From positions 62,001 to 126,000 of the forward strand of contig JAEMGR010000005.1 in the NCBI GenBank assembly GCA_016458225.1: 64,000 nt of DNA. The letters run 5' to 3'. The position numbers and the translations under genes are program-made. Shown here in pieces: positions 51,923 through 61,029 of this stretch. Within the stretch, counting starts at the first letter, position 1. Every line of letters starts with the position of its first letter. The stretch comes from Myxococcaceae bacterium JPH2. Its GTDB lineage: Bacteria; Myxococcota; Myxococcia; Myxococcales; Myxococcaceae. The notes under the pieces are model-generated. The model was not told the DNA's origin. It did not search any database and saw only the letters and a program-made list of their open reading frames with translations.

Positions 51923-52672
51923 ATGTTCGATTCAGTCCTTGACCGCGGGCAAGGACCCAGGTCGCGCTTCGGCGTTGGAGCCGTCGTCTCGGCGTTGCTC
52001 CACCTCGGCCTGTTTGTCCTGGCGGTCTACCTGTCAACGCGGCCGCCTCCCGTTGAGGAGAAGGAGGTCGAGGTGACGCTGAAGGCCACCATGGCCCCGC
52101 CGCCTCCCCCTCCGCCGCCTCCTCCTCCCGCGTCGAAGCCCAAGACCGAGAAGAAGGTCACGCCCAAGAAGCCGAAGGACGTGATCGTGCAGCCCAAGGA
52201 GATCCCGAAGGAGAAGCCGCCCGAGGCCGAGCCTCAGCAGGAGGCTGAACCTGAGGAGGCTGCTACTGAGGAAGAGGTCGAGGGCGGTGTCGAAGGTGGC
52301 GTCGCTGGAGGCGTCGTCGGCGGTGTTGTCGGCGGTGTGATCGGCGGTGTGGTGGGCGGCCAGCTGGGCGGCACGGGAACAGATGTCCTCCCGTTTGGTT
52401 CAGGCATGTCGCGCCCCGAGAAGGTCGGCGGCCCAGAGATCACCTATACGCGCGAGGCGCTCGAGGCACACGTCCAGGGTTTGATGATCGTGAAGTGCGT
52501 CATCACAACCGAGGGAAAGGTCGAGCGCTGCCGAGTCATCAAGCCGCTCCCTCACATGGAGAAGGCGGTCCTGGACGCGCTGGCGGCCTCACGCTACAAG
52601 CCGGTCATGTTCCAGGGGCGCGCTGTCCAGGTTGATTACACCTTCAATATCAAGCTTGCCATGCCGCGTTGA
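51923..52672 (+). CDS. tonB: TonB-family energy transducer
   Basis: 249 residues. A signal-anchor helix (ALLHLGLFVLAVYLS, about 24-38), then a Pro run (PPPPPPPPPPP, near 58-68), a Lys/Pro/Glu-rich periplasm-spanning region, and a Gly-Val repeat (GGVEGGVAGGVVGGVVGGVI) at about 121-147. The C-terminal TonB domain (EITYTREALEAHVQGLMIVK; CVITTEGKVERCRVIKPLPH; YKPVMFQGRAVQVDYTF) contacts receptors. The repeat is not usual in TonB. GAGGAG precedes the start. exbB begins 71 bases downstream, and the Oar-like receptor is divergent. Confidence 0.92.
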   Translation: MFDSVLDRGQGPRSRFGVGAVVSALLHLGLFVLAVYLSTRPPPVEEKEVEVTLKATMAPPPPPPPPPPPASKPKTEKKVTPKKPKDVIVQPKEIPKEKPPEAEPQQEAEPEEAATEEEVEGGVEGGVAGGVVGGVVGGVIGGVVGGQLGGTGTDVLPFGSGMSRPEKVGGPEITYTREALEAHVQGLMIVKCVITTEGKVERCRVIKPLPHMEKAVLDALAASRYKPVMFQGRAVQVDYTFNIKLAMPR

Positions 52673-52743
52673 AGAACGCGTCACGAAAATAAGTAGCAGC
52701 GACGATTTTCCCCCGCGCTCGTGAGGAGGAGCGCTCGAAAGCC

Positions 52744-53430
52744 ATGCACTTTACCCTTACTGAAATCTGGGCGCAGACGGGCCTCTTTGCCCGCCTTATC
52801 ATCATCACCCTGGCGATCATGTCAGTCTCTTCGCTGGTTGTGATGGCGGAGCGCATCTTCGTCTTCCGCAAGACGCGTTCCGACAGCCGCAACTTCGCGT
52901 CCAAGATGGGCGCCATCCTCGCGAAGGGCGACCTGACCACCGCCGCGAACACCAACCTGGGCAAGGACGTGGGCCACCTGGGCCGCGTCATCAACTCGGG
53001 TCTGACGGCCTACCGCATCAGCCCTGGGAACAAGGAAGTCGCGGTCGAGTCGGTGGCTCGTGCACTCGAGCGCCAGGCGCAGCGTGAGGTTCAGAGCCTC
53101 AAGCGCGGTCTGGGCGTGCTGGCGACGGTCGGCTCCACGGCCCCCTTCGTCGGTCTGCTCGGCACCACGATGGGCATCATCAACGCCTTCTCGATGATGG
53201 CCGAGTCTGGCGCCGGCGGTTTGGGCACCATCTCCGGCGGTATCTCGGAGGCGCTCATCACCACCGCGTTTGGTCTGCTCGTGGCCATCCCCGCCGTGAT
53301 GGCATACAACTTCCTGCAGGGCTGGGTGGATGCTCGTGCGGTGGACATCTCTGAGTCCTCCAACGAGTTCCTGGACGTGGTCGCCCGGCACATGGCCGGC
53401 GGCGGGACGCAGTCCTCGCACGCGGCCTAG
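52744..53430 (+). CDS. exbB: ExbB/TolQ/MotA-family proton channel
   Basis: 228 residues. Membrane helices near 15-35, 120-145 and 165-190. The MotA_ExbB core is GVLATVGSTAPFVGLLGTTM and GGISEALITTAFGLLVAIPA, with the conserved TAFGL region that forms the proton path. It powers TonB with two ExbD-type partners downstream. TolQ/MotA alternatives are excluded by the TonB neighbour rather than by sequence alone. Confidence 0.93.
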   Translation: MHFTLTEIWAQTGLFARLIIITLAIMSVSSLVVMAERIFVFRKTRSDSRNFASKMGAILAKGDLTTAANTNLGKDVGHLGRVINSGLTAYRISPGNKEVAVESVARALERQAQREVQSLKRGLGVLATVGSTAPFVGLLGTTMGIINAFSMMAESGAGGLGTISGGISEALITTAFGLLVAIPAVMAYNFLQGWVDARAVDISESSNEFLDVVARHMAGGGTQSSHAA

Positions 53431-53514
53431 TTCCCCGCGCACGCGGGGGAGTCAGGGCCCGCCTCGGCGGAATCTCCGAGAGGCGGGCCTCTCCATCCAG
53501 ATCCAGGTGCACGC

Positions 53515-53928
53515 ATGGGAATGTCAGCAGGCCCCAAAGGGGGCATCAAGAGCGAGATCAACGTCACGCCCCTTGTCGACGTGGTGCTGGTGCTCCTCAT
53601 CATCTTCATGGTCATTACCCCCATGCTCCAGCGCGGAAAGTCCGTGGAGCTGCCCAAGGCCACGGAGATTGACAAGGACAAGAAAGACACCTCCGAGCCG
53701 ATCATCCTGTCCATTACCCCTGACAAGAAGGTCTTCGTCGAAAACGACGAGGTGAACGAGCAGGGGTTGCAGGAGAAGCTCGCCGCGGAGCTCGTGAAGG
53801 ATCCGAGCAAGAAGATCCTGCTCAAAGGTGACAACGCGCTCAACGTGGGCGACGTGCGCAAGGTGCTGGACATCGCCCGTAAGGCGAAGGCGAAGCAGAT
53901 CGCGCTCGGCGTCGAGGAGAAGAAGTAA
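53515..53928 (+). CDS. exbD: ExbD/TolR-family protein, first copy
   Basis: 137 residues. One transmembrane helix with the key motif INVTPLVDVVLVLLIIFMVI, including the proton-carrying Asp, then a periplasmic domain (VELPKATEID; SITPDKKVFVENDEVNE; ILLKGDNALNVGDVRKVLD). It starts 84 bases after exbB and its stop codon overlaps the start of the second copy by 1 base. Confidence 0.94.
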   Translation: MGMSAGPKGGIKSEINVTPLVDVVLVLLIIFMVITPMLQRGKSVELPKATEIDKDKKDTSEPIILSITPDKKVFVENDEVNEQGLQEKLAAELVKDPSKKILLKGDNALNVGDVRKVLDIARKAKAKQIALGVEEKK

Positions 53929-54425
53929 TGGCCCGCGGACACAAGTCGCGCCAGTGGGTGCAACCGCAGAGCGCCCCTAATTCGGACATCAACGTCACGC
54001 CGCTCGTGGACGTGGTGTTGGTGCTCCTCATCATCTTCATGGTGGTGACTCCGCTGATGGAGAAGGACATCGTTGTCCGCGTCCCCGACACGGAGATGCA
54101 GGAGAACACGCCTCCGGATCCCAGCGACGATCAGCTCGTTGTCCAGGTCGACAAGAACGGCGGCTACTCCATCAACACGGAGCAGATTCCCGCGTCCGAC
54201 TACGTCGCGCGCCTCAAGCGGATGCTGAACGCCAAGAAGCCGGACGACCGCATCGTCTTCTTCATGGCGGATGACTCGACCAACTACGGGAAGCTCGTGG
54301 GTGCGCTAGATGGCGCCCGTGCCGCAGGGGCCAAGATCCTCGGCATGGCTACGGAGCTGCCTGAGAACGCGGTCGTCCAGGGCACCCAGTCCGGCCAGCC
54401 GGAGACGCCTCCCGCCACGCCGTAG
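53928..54425 (+). CDS. exbD: ExbD/TolR-family protein, second copy
   Basis: 165 residues, with the same helix and Asp motif (DINVTPLVDVVLVLLIIFMV) as the copy upstream but a different periplasmic part (IVVRVPDTEMQENTPPDPSD; QVDKNGGYSINTEQIPASDY) and a Gln/Pro/Thr-rich tail. The two copies differ enough that they may form a heteromeric stator. TAATG overlap couples translation. The gene is followed by a strong terminator. Confidence 0.94.
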   Translation: MARGHKSRQWVQPQSAPNSDINVTPLVDVVLVLLIIFMVVTPLMEKDIVVRVPDTEMQENTPPDPSDDQLVVQVDKNGGYSINTEQIPASDYVARLKRMLNAKKPDDRIVFFMADDSTNYGKLVGALDGARAAGAKILGMATELPENAVVQGTQSGQPETPPATP

Positions 54426-54735
54426 TCCAAAGCATTGCTGGCTCGTGTCCCAAGCGAGCCGAGATGAAAGAATGCCCGTCGGCCGGAGTACTCCTCCATA
54501 TGGCCGGCGGGCATTCGCTTTTATGGCCTCTGGGAGCCTCGCTGGACAGCGCCAAGGCCTCACACCGTGTGCTCCGAAACTCCGCGCTTCCGCGACGCCC
54601 ATGACGCCATTCTGGACGTCTCGTTGAACTGGACCAGCATCCGACCTGATGGACGCCCTGCCCTGCGTTTCTGCTTGGGGCATATCAGGTACGACGTTTG
54701 CTCTCCTTTCCTCACAAGAAAGGGAGGGGAGCGCA
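54426..54735. other. Intergenic region with terminator, upstream of comM
   Basis: About 310 bases. The left part carries the terminator at 54470-54523. The right part is the comM leader; no promoter pair convincingly fits. A frame running upstream of the comM start is probably not translated. Confidence 0.5.
54470..54523 (+). terminator. Intrinsic terminator of the tonB-exbBD operon
   Basis: Arms GAATGCCCG(T)CGGCC and GGCCG(G)CGGGCATTC, with one mismatch, are followed by GCTTTTATGG. It begins 45 bases after the second exbD stop. Confidence 0.88.
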
Positions 54736-56337
54736 ATGCTGGCAAGGGTGCGGTCGGGAGCCTTGATGGGCGTCGACGCGGTCGTGGTGGAGTGTGAGGT
54801 CGATATGGCGCTGGGCCTGCCCTACTTCAACGTCGTAGGGCTTCCGGAAGGCGCGGTCCGCGAGTCCAAAGTTCGCGTCATCTCCGCACTGAAGAACGCG
54901 GGGTTCGAGCTTCCCCAGAAGCGCATCACGGTGAACCTGGCTCCCGCTGAGCTGCGGAAAGAAGGCGCTGCCTTCGAACTCCCCATCGCGCTGGGTGTGC
55001 TCGCCGCTGCGCGCATCATCGAGGCGCAGAGCCTTGAGCCCTTCCTGTTTGGGGGCGAGCTATCGCTCGACGGCACCGTGAAGCCCATCAAGGGCGTCCT
55101 CGCGCTCGCGGCAGCTGCACGTGACCACGGCTACGCAGGCGTCATGGTCCCCACAGCGAACGCTGCCGAAGCCGCGCTGGTCGAGGGAATCCAGATCCTT
55201 CCCGTGCCGCATCTGCGCAGCGCGGTCGAACACCTCACCGGCACCTCGATCTTGCCGGCCTACGCCAGAGACATGAGACCTCGGGCGAAGGAGCGGGAAG
55301 CCATGCCTGACATGGCGGATGTGCGTGGGCAACCTGAGCTGAAGCTCGCGCTGGAACTTGCCGCAGCAGGAGGCCACAACCTGCTCATGTGCGGGCCTCC
55401 TGGCTCTGGCAAGACCATGCTTGCGAGAAGGCTGCCAGGAACTCTCCCAGAGATGGCATTCAGCGAGGCCCTTGAGGTCACAAAGATATACTCAGTCCTG
55501 GGGCTCCTTGGAGAAGAACAGGCGTTGATGTGTGAGCGACCGTTCCGCGCTCCACACCACACCCTCTCGGATGCGGGACTCGTTGGAGGAGGCCCTACTG
55601 CGAGACCCGGAGAGTTGTCCCTCGCCCATCATGGTGTCCTGTTTCTCGATGAGCTTCCCGAGTTCCGGAAGAACGTCTTGGAAGTGCTCCGACAGCCGCT
55701 TGAAGAGGGGGCCATCCATCTCGCACGTGCCAATCAGCACGTGACGTACCCATGTCGGGTCATGCTGGTTGCCGCCATGAATCCGTGCCCCTGTGGCTAC
55801 TTCAACGTCCCCAGCCGGACATGCACGTGCTCGGAGCACCGCGTCTTCGACTACCACTCCAAGGTGAGCGGCCCCCTTCTCGACCGCATCGACATCACGG
55901 TGCAGACCCGTGCCGTGGAGTACCACCAGCTCTCATCGACAGCCCCACCGGAACTCCCCAGCCTTCACTATCGACTGCGCGTCGCCGCCGCGAGGGAGCG
56001 CCAGCGCGAACGGTTCAAATCCGAGACTGGCGTGCACTGCAACGCCCAGATGCCGGCTCACTTGCTACGTCGGTATTGTGTCCTCGCGCCCCGCGCGGAA
56101 CGAACACTCGAACTCGCCGTGCGCCACCATGGACTCTCAGCTCGTGCGCATGACCGCATCCTCAAGCTGGCCCTGACGCGTTCCGACCTGGAGGGGCATG
56201 CGCGCATCGAGGACGTCGACATGCAACTCGCGGTCGACTGCCGGATGCTGGACAGACGAACCTGGTTGCATGCCAACGCACAGGGCAGCCGCTCCTCCAG
56301 GAGCGACACATTCTCCCGCCTCCTCGAGCCTTCTTGA
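54736..56337 (+). CDS. comM: YifB/ComM-family magnesium-chelatase-like AAA+ protein
   Basis: 533 residues from the ATG at 54736 (GGGAGGGGAG upstream). The N-terminal Lon-protease-like S5/ChlI domain (GLPYFNVVGLPEGAVRESKV; RITVNLAPAELRKEGAAFEL; GELSLDG) leads to the Mg-chelatase AAA+ module with Walker A GPPGSGKT and Walker B GVLFLDELPEF, and the C-terminal Mg_chelatase_C helical part with a Cys cluster (NPCPCGYFN, RTCTCSEH). ComM promotes branch migration during integration of transformed DNA in several bacteria; here the role is inferred from family and the nearby recA and cinA. It converges on ndh, 9 bases apart. Confidence 0.95.
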   Translation: MLARVRSGALMGVDAVVVECEVDMALGLPYFNVVGLPEGAVRESKVRVISALKNAGFELPQKRITVNLAPAELRKEGAAFELPIALGVLAAARIIEAQSLEPFLFGGELSLDGTVKPIKGVLALAAAARDHGYAGVMVPTANAAEAALVEGIQILPVPHLRSAVEHLTGTSILPAYARDMRPRAKEREAMPDMADVRGQPELKLALELAAAGGHNLLMCGPPGSGKTMLARRLPGTLPEMAFSEALEVTKIYSVLGLLGEEQALMCERPFRAPHHTLSDAGLVGGGPTARPGELSLAHHGVLFLDELPEFRKNVLEVLRQPLEEGAIHLARANQHVTYPCRVMLVAAMNPCPCGYFNVPSRTCTCSEHRVFDYHSKVSGPLLDRIDITVQTRAVEYHQLSSTAPPELPSLHYRLRVAAARERQRERFKSETGVHCNAQMPAHLLRRYCVLAPRAERTLELAVRHHGLSARAHDRILKLALTRSDLEGHARIEDVDMQLAVDCRMLDRRTWLHANAQGSRSSRSDTFSRLLEPS

Positions 56338-56346
56338 GCCTCGCTC

Positions 56347-57744
56347 TCAGCGAGGCGATTGAAGCGGCTCGGACTCGGCTGGGCGTGCGTCGTGTTGCGG
56401 CGGTGCAGGAAGTGCCGTTGGATGAAAACTCTCCTCAAGTTTATCCAGACGCGGCACAGCACCCGTGATGATGCGCGCAGAACGGCCAAACGTCAGATAC
56501 GAATAGGACCAGTTGAGGAGCACCGCCAGCTTGCTGCGGAAGCCGATGAGGAAGGTGATGTGGATGAACAGCCAGGCAAACCACGCGGAGACACCTGCCT
56601 GTTTGATGCGACGGAAGGCCACTCCCACGGCCTGTCCGCGACCAATCACCGCGTACGTTCCTCGGTCCCAGTAACGGAACGGCAGCATGGGCTGCCCCTG
56701 AACCTGTCGGAGGATGTTGAGCGCAGCATGCTTCCCTTCCTGCATGGCCGCAGGAGCTACGCCGGGGACAGGAGTTCCATCGTCCTGCTTCACGAATGAC
56801 AAGTCGCCAATGACAAAGACATCCGTTCTCCCGGGCACTGTCAACGCAGGGGACACCAACACCCTTCCGGCGCGATCCAGCGGCGCACGCAGCGAGCGCG
56901 CCACGGGTGAGGCAGAAACTCCCGCGGCCCAAAGTACTGTCCGCGCCGGCAGATGCTCCGAGCCAATGAAGACCCCAGTCGCATCGATGCTCGTCACCCG
57001 CGCCCCCGTCAGGACCTCCACCCCGAGACGCTCCAATGCCTTGCGCGCGCGAATCGAGAGCGCTTCGGGGTAAGTAGGGAGAACATGGCCCAGACCCTCG
57101 ATGAGCAGGATTCGCGCTTGGTTCGGATCGATGTTCTGAAATTCGCCAGGCAGTGAGTTGCGACTGATCTCCGCGAGCGCTCCGGCAAGCTCCACGCCCG
57201 TAGGTCCCGCGCCAATGATGACGAAAGTCAGCAGCGCTCGCCGAACATCGGGATCGGGCTCTCGCTCGGCCATCTCGAAGGCAAGCAGGACCCGGCGGCG
57301 GATCTCGACTGCGTCCTCAATGGTCTTCAGGCCCATGGCGTGTCGCGCCCACTCGTCATGGCCGAAGTAGGAATGCGTTGCACCCGTGGCCACGACCAGA
57401 AAGTCGTAGCCCAGCTCTCCGTCCGCGAGCAGCAGCCGCTTGTGCTCCAGGTCGACCCCGGTTGCCTCCGCCAGCAGCACCTGGATGTGATGCCGACCCA
57501 AGATGCTTCGTAGAGGGGCTGCAATTTCGCTGGGGCTCAGCGTCGCCGTGGCCACCTGGTAGAGCAAGGGTTGGAAGAGGTGGTGGTTGTGTCGATCCAC
57601 CAGGGTCACCCGAACCGGGGCCTTACGCAGCTGCCGGGCTGCATAGAGGCCACCGAACCCTCCACCGAGGATGACCACGTGCGGCAGGTCTGCGCGGTTC
57701 TTGGTCACGAGTGGAAAGGTTGGGCAGCGCTCCTCGAATTTCAA
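56347..57744 (-). CDS. ndh: Type II NADH dehydrogenase
   Basis: 465 residues. Two dinucleotide folds: FAD motif [14 protein letters not shown] and NADH motif [35 protein letters not shown] and TDVFVIGD are typical of NDH-2. The C-terminus ([20 protein letters not shown]) is an amphipathic membrane anchor. NDH-2 feeds electrons from NADH to quinone without pumping protons. The first start in frame is a TTG at 57744, which has no clear ribosome binding site; a GTG at 57708 (VTKNRADLP) would also begin before the FAD motif and is as likely. It is divergent from recA. Confidence 0.92.
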   Translation of the reverse strand: MKFEERCPTFPLVTKNRADLPHVVILGGGFGGLYAARQLRKAPVRVTLVDRHNHHLFQPLLYQVATATLSPSEIAAPLRSILGRHHIQVLLAEATGVDLEHKRLLLADGELGYDFLVVATGATHSYFGHDEWARHAMGLKTIEDAVEIRRRVLLAFEMAEREPDPDVRRALLTFVIIGAGPTGVELAGALAEISRNSLPGEFQNIDPNQARILLIEGLGHVLPTYPEALSIRARKALERLGVEVLTGARVTSIDATGVFIGSEHLPARTVLWAAGVSASPVARSLRAPLDRAGRVLVSPALTVPGRTDVFVIGDLSFVKQDDGTPVPGVAPAAMQEGKHAALNILRQVQGQPMLPFRYWDRGTYAVIGRGQAVGVAFRRIKQAGVSAWFAWLFIHITFLIGFRSKLAVLLNWSYSYLTFGRSARIITGAVPRLDKLEESFHPTALPAPPQHDARPAESEPLQSPR

Positions 57745-57834
57745 ATGCAGGAAGCCCCGACTGGCATGGAACCGATTGTGCGCACGGCGCCTCGGTCCCT
57801 TGCCCTCCTGGAGAACAGGCGTCCTCGCGAGGCG

Positions 57835-57870
57835 GAGTCACTCCAGTTGGTCGGACTCTCTGAGTCACTC
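57835..57870. repeat. Direct repeat upstream of recA
   Basis: GAGTCACTC occurs at 57835-57843 and 57862-57870, 27 bases apart start to start, within the ndh-recA divergent region. A similar GAGTC-type dyad (GAGTCGGACTC) lies at the recA start. Possibly regulatory; no protein can be named. Confidence 0.4.
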
Positions 57871-58015
57871 TGGACGCTTGACGAGACAGCCTCCGAGGGC
57901 GCGCAGCGGCATGGCCATTGCTCGATGGGGCCAGCGACGCGTGACCGGCTCAACCTCGACACTTCCGGGAGCGCATCGAACATCACCCATCAAGGCGGCG
58001 AGGGAGTCGGACTCA

Positions 58016-59041
58016 ATGAGCAAGCTGACGGAGAAGCTGAAGGCAGTGGCGGCCGCGGTGGCGGCGATCGAGAAGCAGTTTGGCCGAGGGGCTGTGATGC
58101 CTCTGGGGGCCGAGGCAATGGTCCAGAAGGTCGCGGTGATTCCCACGGGCTCCGTGGGGTTGGATCGAGCACTCGGGGTGGGGGGATACCCTCGAGGCCG
58201 CGTCGTGGAGTTGTTTGGGCATGAGTCCTCCGGAAAGACCACGCTGACCCTTCATGCCATTGCCCAGGTCCAGGCCGCTGGCGGTGTCGCGGCGTTCATT
58301 GATGCAGAGCATGCGCTGGACGTGACCTATGCGCGCAAGCTGGGCGTTCGCGTGGAAGAGCTGCTGGTCTCTCAACCCGATACGGGGGAACAGGCGCTCG
58401 AGATCACCGAGCACCTCGTTCGCTCCGGCGCCGTGGACCTCATCATCGTGGACTCGGTCGCGGCCTTGGTTCCTCGCGCAGAGATTGAAGGCGAGATGGG
58501 AGACGCTCACATGGGCGTGCAAGCACGATTGATGAGCCAAGCGCTCCGCAAGCTCACGGGGGCAGTCAGCCGCTCCGGCACCTGCATCATCTTCATCAAT
58601 CAGATTCGAATGAAGATTGGTGTGATGTTTGGGAATCCCGAAACCACGACGGGTGGAAACGCACTGAAGTTCTATTCCTCGGTGCGCATGGAGATCCGCC
58701 GCACCGGCAGCCTCAAGGAGGGCGACTCCGTCGTCGGCTCCAGGGCCCGGGTGAAGGTCGTGAAGAACAAGGTCGCTCCACCGTTCCAGGAAGCAGAGTT
58801 CGATGTGCTGTATGGCTCAGGCATCCATCGTCCCGCCGAAGTCCTCGACATGGCAGTCGCCAGCGGACAGGTGGAGAAGTCCGGCAGCCACTTCAGCCTC
58901 CGCGGGGAGCGAATCGGGCAGGGGCGCGAGCGAGCCATCGAGTGGCTGCGCGAACATCCCGAGACCTTGGAGTCGCTCGCCCGTGAGCTGGTGGGCGCCG
59001 TCGCCCTCCCCTGCCCGCCTGTCTCGGCCGAGGCCGCCTAA
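58016..59041 (+). CDS. recA: Recombinase RecA
   Basis: 341 residues from the ATG at 58016 (GAGGGAG upstream). RecA drives strand exchange and LexA cleavage in the SOS response. Visible: [14 protein letters not shown], Walker [48 protein letters not shown], the L2-adjacent [37 protein letters not shown] and [16 protein letters not shown]. The acidic C-terminal tail of E. coli RecA is missing. Myxococcus species have two recA genes, and which this is cannot be told from sequence alone. Its last 4 bases overlap the convergent DUF1285 gene. Confidence 0.96.
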   Translation: MSKLTEKLKAVAAAVAAIEKQFGRGAVMPLGAEAMVQKVAVIPTGSVGLDRALGVGGYPRGRVVELFGHESSGKTTLTLHAIAQVQAAGGVAAFIDAEHALDVTYARKLGVRVEELLVSQPDTGEQALEITEHLVRSGAVDLIIVDSVAALVPRAEIEGEMGDAHMGVQARLMSQALRKLTGAVSRSGTCIIFINQIRMKIGVMFGNPETTTGGNALKFYSSVRMEIRRTGSLKEGDSVVGSRARVKVVKNKVAPPFQEAEFDVLYGSGIHRPAEVLDMAVASGQVEKSGSHFSLRGERIGQGRERAIEWLREHPETLESLARELVGAVALPCPPVSAEAA

Positions 59042-59541
59042 CCTTGGACGGCTGCCAACGACATGGGGACGGGCACCCGACGCTGCCCCGCGCACAAGAG
59101 CAACGCGCCCTCCGGCCCCTCTTCGAGGAGCTGGCCCAGTTGGTACTGCGCGTCGCGCGAGAAGCGGGCCTTGGCCCGTCCCTGCTTCACTCGGCAGCCC
59201 AGAACCCCGTCCGACTCGACATGCAGGGTCGCGACATCGAGGGCCTCGGCCGTACGGTCACTCAGCCGGATGGAGACGACGTCCGACGGAGACACATCCA
59301 CGGTCCGGACTTCGTAGGCCGAGTCCTCCACCTGGACGTAGCACCAGTCATTCCCAATGCGGAGCTGGTAGCGCCCTTGCTCGTCCAAGACGAGCGACGC
59401 ATTGAACAACTCGACAATGCGCGGGTGGAGGATGGACTCGTCGTCGTGCCACCAGCGCAAGGTGGAATCGAGGCGGATTCCACTGTCCTCGCGGGTGTGC
59501 CAACGCTTGCCTGGGGGCGGCGGACCACTGGGGGGTTCCAT
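59038..59541 (-). CDS. DUF1285-like protein
   Basis: 167 residues, soluble. A Pro-rich start ([13 protein letters not shown]) is followed by [40 protein letters not shown] and [20 protein letters not shown], which fit the DUF1285 pattern (aromatic-rich, W-x-HD, then EL/VEL-F, then VED). Function unknown. It lies 63 bases after the membrane-protein gene and overlaps recA by 4 bases at its end. The family call is by eye. Confidence 0.72.
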   Translation of the reverse strand: MEPPSGPPPPGKRWHTREDSGIRLDSTLRWWHDDESILHPRIVELFNASLVLDEQGRYQLRIGNDWCYVQVEDSAYEVRTVDVSPSDVVSIRLSDRTAEALDVATLHVESDGVLGCRVKQGRAKARFSRDAQYQLGQLLEEGPEGALLLCAGQRRVPVPMSLAAVQG

Positions 59542-59604
59542 GACCTTCCTTATCTGCTCCCGCGAACGGGACGGAGCAACTTCTCGTGGCCTGGAGGTCC
59601 CGCC

Positions 59605-61029
59605 CTACCAGTTCCGGACGAGTTCCGTGTAGCCACGAAAGGCTACCGCCCCCCAGAAGTTCACCAGCATGCCCAGTACGACCACTCCCAGGACTGCTCG
59701 GTTGCGCAGCGACCATCCGCCCAGCGCGAACAGCACGAGCAGATACGGCGTGTAGTCCAGGCTGAATCGGAAGCCGAACTGCATGTAACCGGTGTTCTGG
59801 TAGAACAGGCCCGGAAGTGCGCACACCGCCACGGTCAGCCACATGGGCCAATGCAGGCGCGGTCGCTCCTTGGGAATCAACAGGAAGACAATCAGCGGCA
59901 AGGTCAGCAGGAGCGTCAGCCCATATGGGTCATACGCAAGGCGCAGCGGCTCCCAGGAGATCCGCGGGAGATTGAGGAACGCCGCCTGAAGGTTGCGTGC
60001 CAGATAGACGACGTTGAACAGCCCCCAACGATCGATGTCTGCGTTGACTCGATTGTTGAAGAGGAACGCGTGTCCGAACTCCCCCGGACGCCCGAAGCGA
60101 TAGACATTGTAGGCGGCAGCGAGCAGGCCCAGGGGCGCAGCTCCCGCCGCGAAGAGTCCCAGCTTCCGCGCCCCGGCCCTCCAGTTCACACCAAGCGCCT
60201 TGAGCTGAGCGAGGCGATCAGGCCCAGGACACAGTGCCTCGAGGACGAAGAAGAGCCCCGCGAACAACAGCGGGGTCCGCGTGAGCACCGCCATCGAGAA
60301 GAACAGGCCCGCAAGCACAGGGCGACGTGCCTGAACCGCATTGCGCACATAGAGACAGGTCCAGGCCACCCCCATGACCTCGGCACTGAACCAGACTTCG
60401 CCCCGGATGGCGCAATAGAAGAACAGCGTTCCGAACGCGAGGATGAGCGACAACGCGATGTTGTCATTACGGTCGCGCGAGGTCTCCCCTTCCTTCGCCA
60501 GGAAGCGCAGCAGCGAATAGAAGAGCGCCACCGCCAGTGCACCAACGAAGACTCCAAAGCTCGTGTCGTTGAACTGGTACCCGTGCAAGGCAACAAACGG
60601 CAGCATCACCACGGCGGGGAACGAGGGGAAGCTGACGAACCAGCGATCCTCCGCGAGGGGCCTGCCTTCACAGCGCACCTTCGCGCCATTCACCTGACGC
60701 ACGCAGGCCCAGTCCTCCAAGTTGGGCAAGACCTGCGGGTCCACATCCAGACGCCCCTCCAACCACGACTGCGCCTGGTAGATGAAGTGAGGCGCCGCGC
60801 TCTGCCTGAGAAACCGCTGCGAGCTGAAACTGGCGAGCACCGCGAACGACACAAGGAAGAGGACGACCTCGACACGGTATGCGCCGAGCCAGATGCGAAC
60901 GGCCGAGGTGCCGACCGACCGCGGCGTGGGCTCGGCCGACGACAACGGGGCAACAGGCGACTCCGCAGAGGGGGGAACCGCGGGCTCGGCCCCGGACGGG
61001 CCATTCTGTTTGGATTTGGAGCGACTCAT
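59605..61029 (-). CDS. Multi-spanning membrane protein, glycosyltransferase-39/PMT-like
   Basis: 474 residues. A Pro/Ser-rich cytoplasmic N-terminus (to about residue 45) precedes roughly ten membrane helices (for example VVLFLVSFAVLASFSS, AVVMLPFVALHG, ALSLILAFGTLFFYCAI, LTLLLTLPLIVFLLIP, LLVLFALGGWSL). A long first extracytoplasmic loop with SAAPHFIYQAQSWLEGRLDV and the layout resemble GT-C fold enzymes that use lipid-linked sugars, but no DxD/ExD-type acidic pair stands out. I rate this as a plausible guess only. The start codon overlaps the cinA stop by 4 bases, so the two are co-translated. Confidence 0.68.
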   Translation of the reverse strand: MSRSKSKQNGPSGAEPAVPPSAESPVAPLSSAEPTPRSVGTSAVRIWLGAYRVEVVLFLVSFAVLASFSSQRFLRQSAAPHFIYQAQSWLEGRLDVDPQVLPNLEDWACVRQVNGAKVRCEGRPLAEDRWFVSFPSFPAVVMLPFVALHGYQFNDTSFGVFVGALAVALFYSLLRFLAKEGETSRDRNDNIALSLILAFGTLFFYCAIRGEVWFSAEVMGVAWTCLYVRNAVQARRPVLAGLFFSMAVLTRTPLLFAGLFFVLEALCPGPDRLAQLKALGVNWRAGARKLGLFAAGAAPLGLLAAAYNVYRFGRPGEFGHAFLFNNRVNADIDRWGLFNVVYLARNLQAAFLNLPRISWEPLRLAYDPYGLTLLLTLPLIVFLLIPKERPRLHWPMWLTVAVCALPGLFYQNTGYMQFGFRFSLDYTPYLLVLFALGGWSLRNRAVLGVVVLGMLVNFWGAVAFRGYTELVRNW

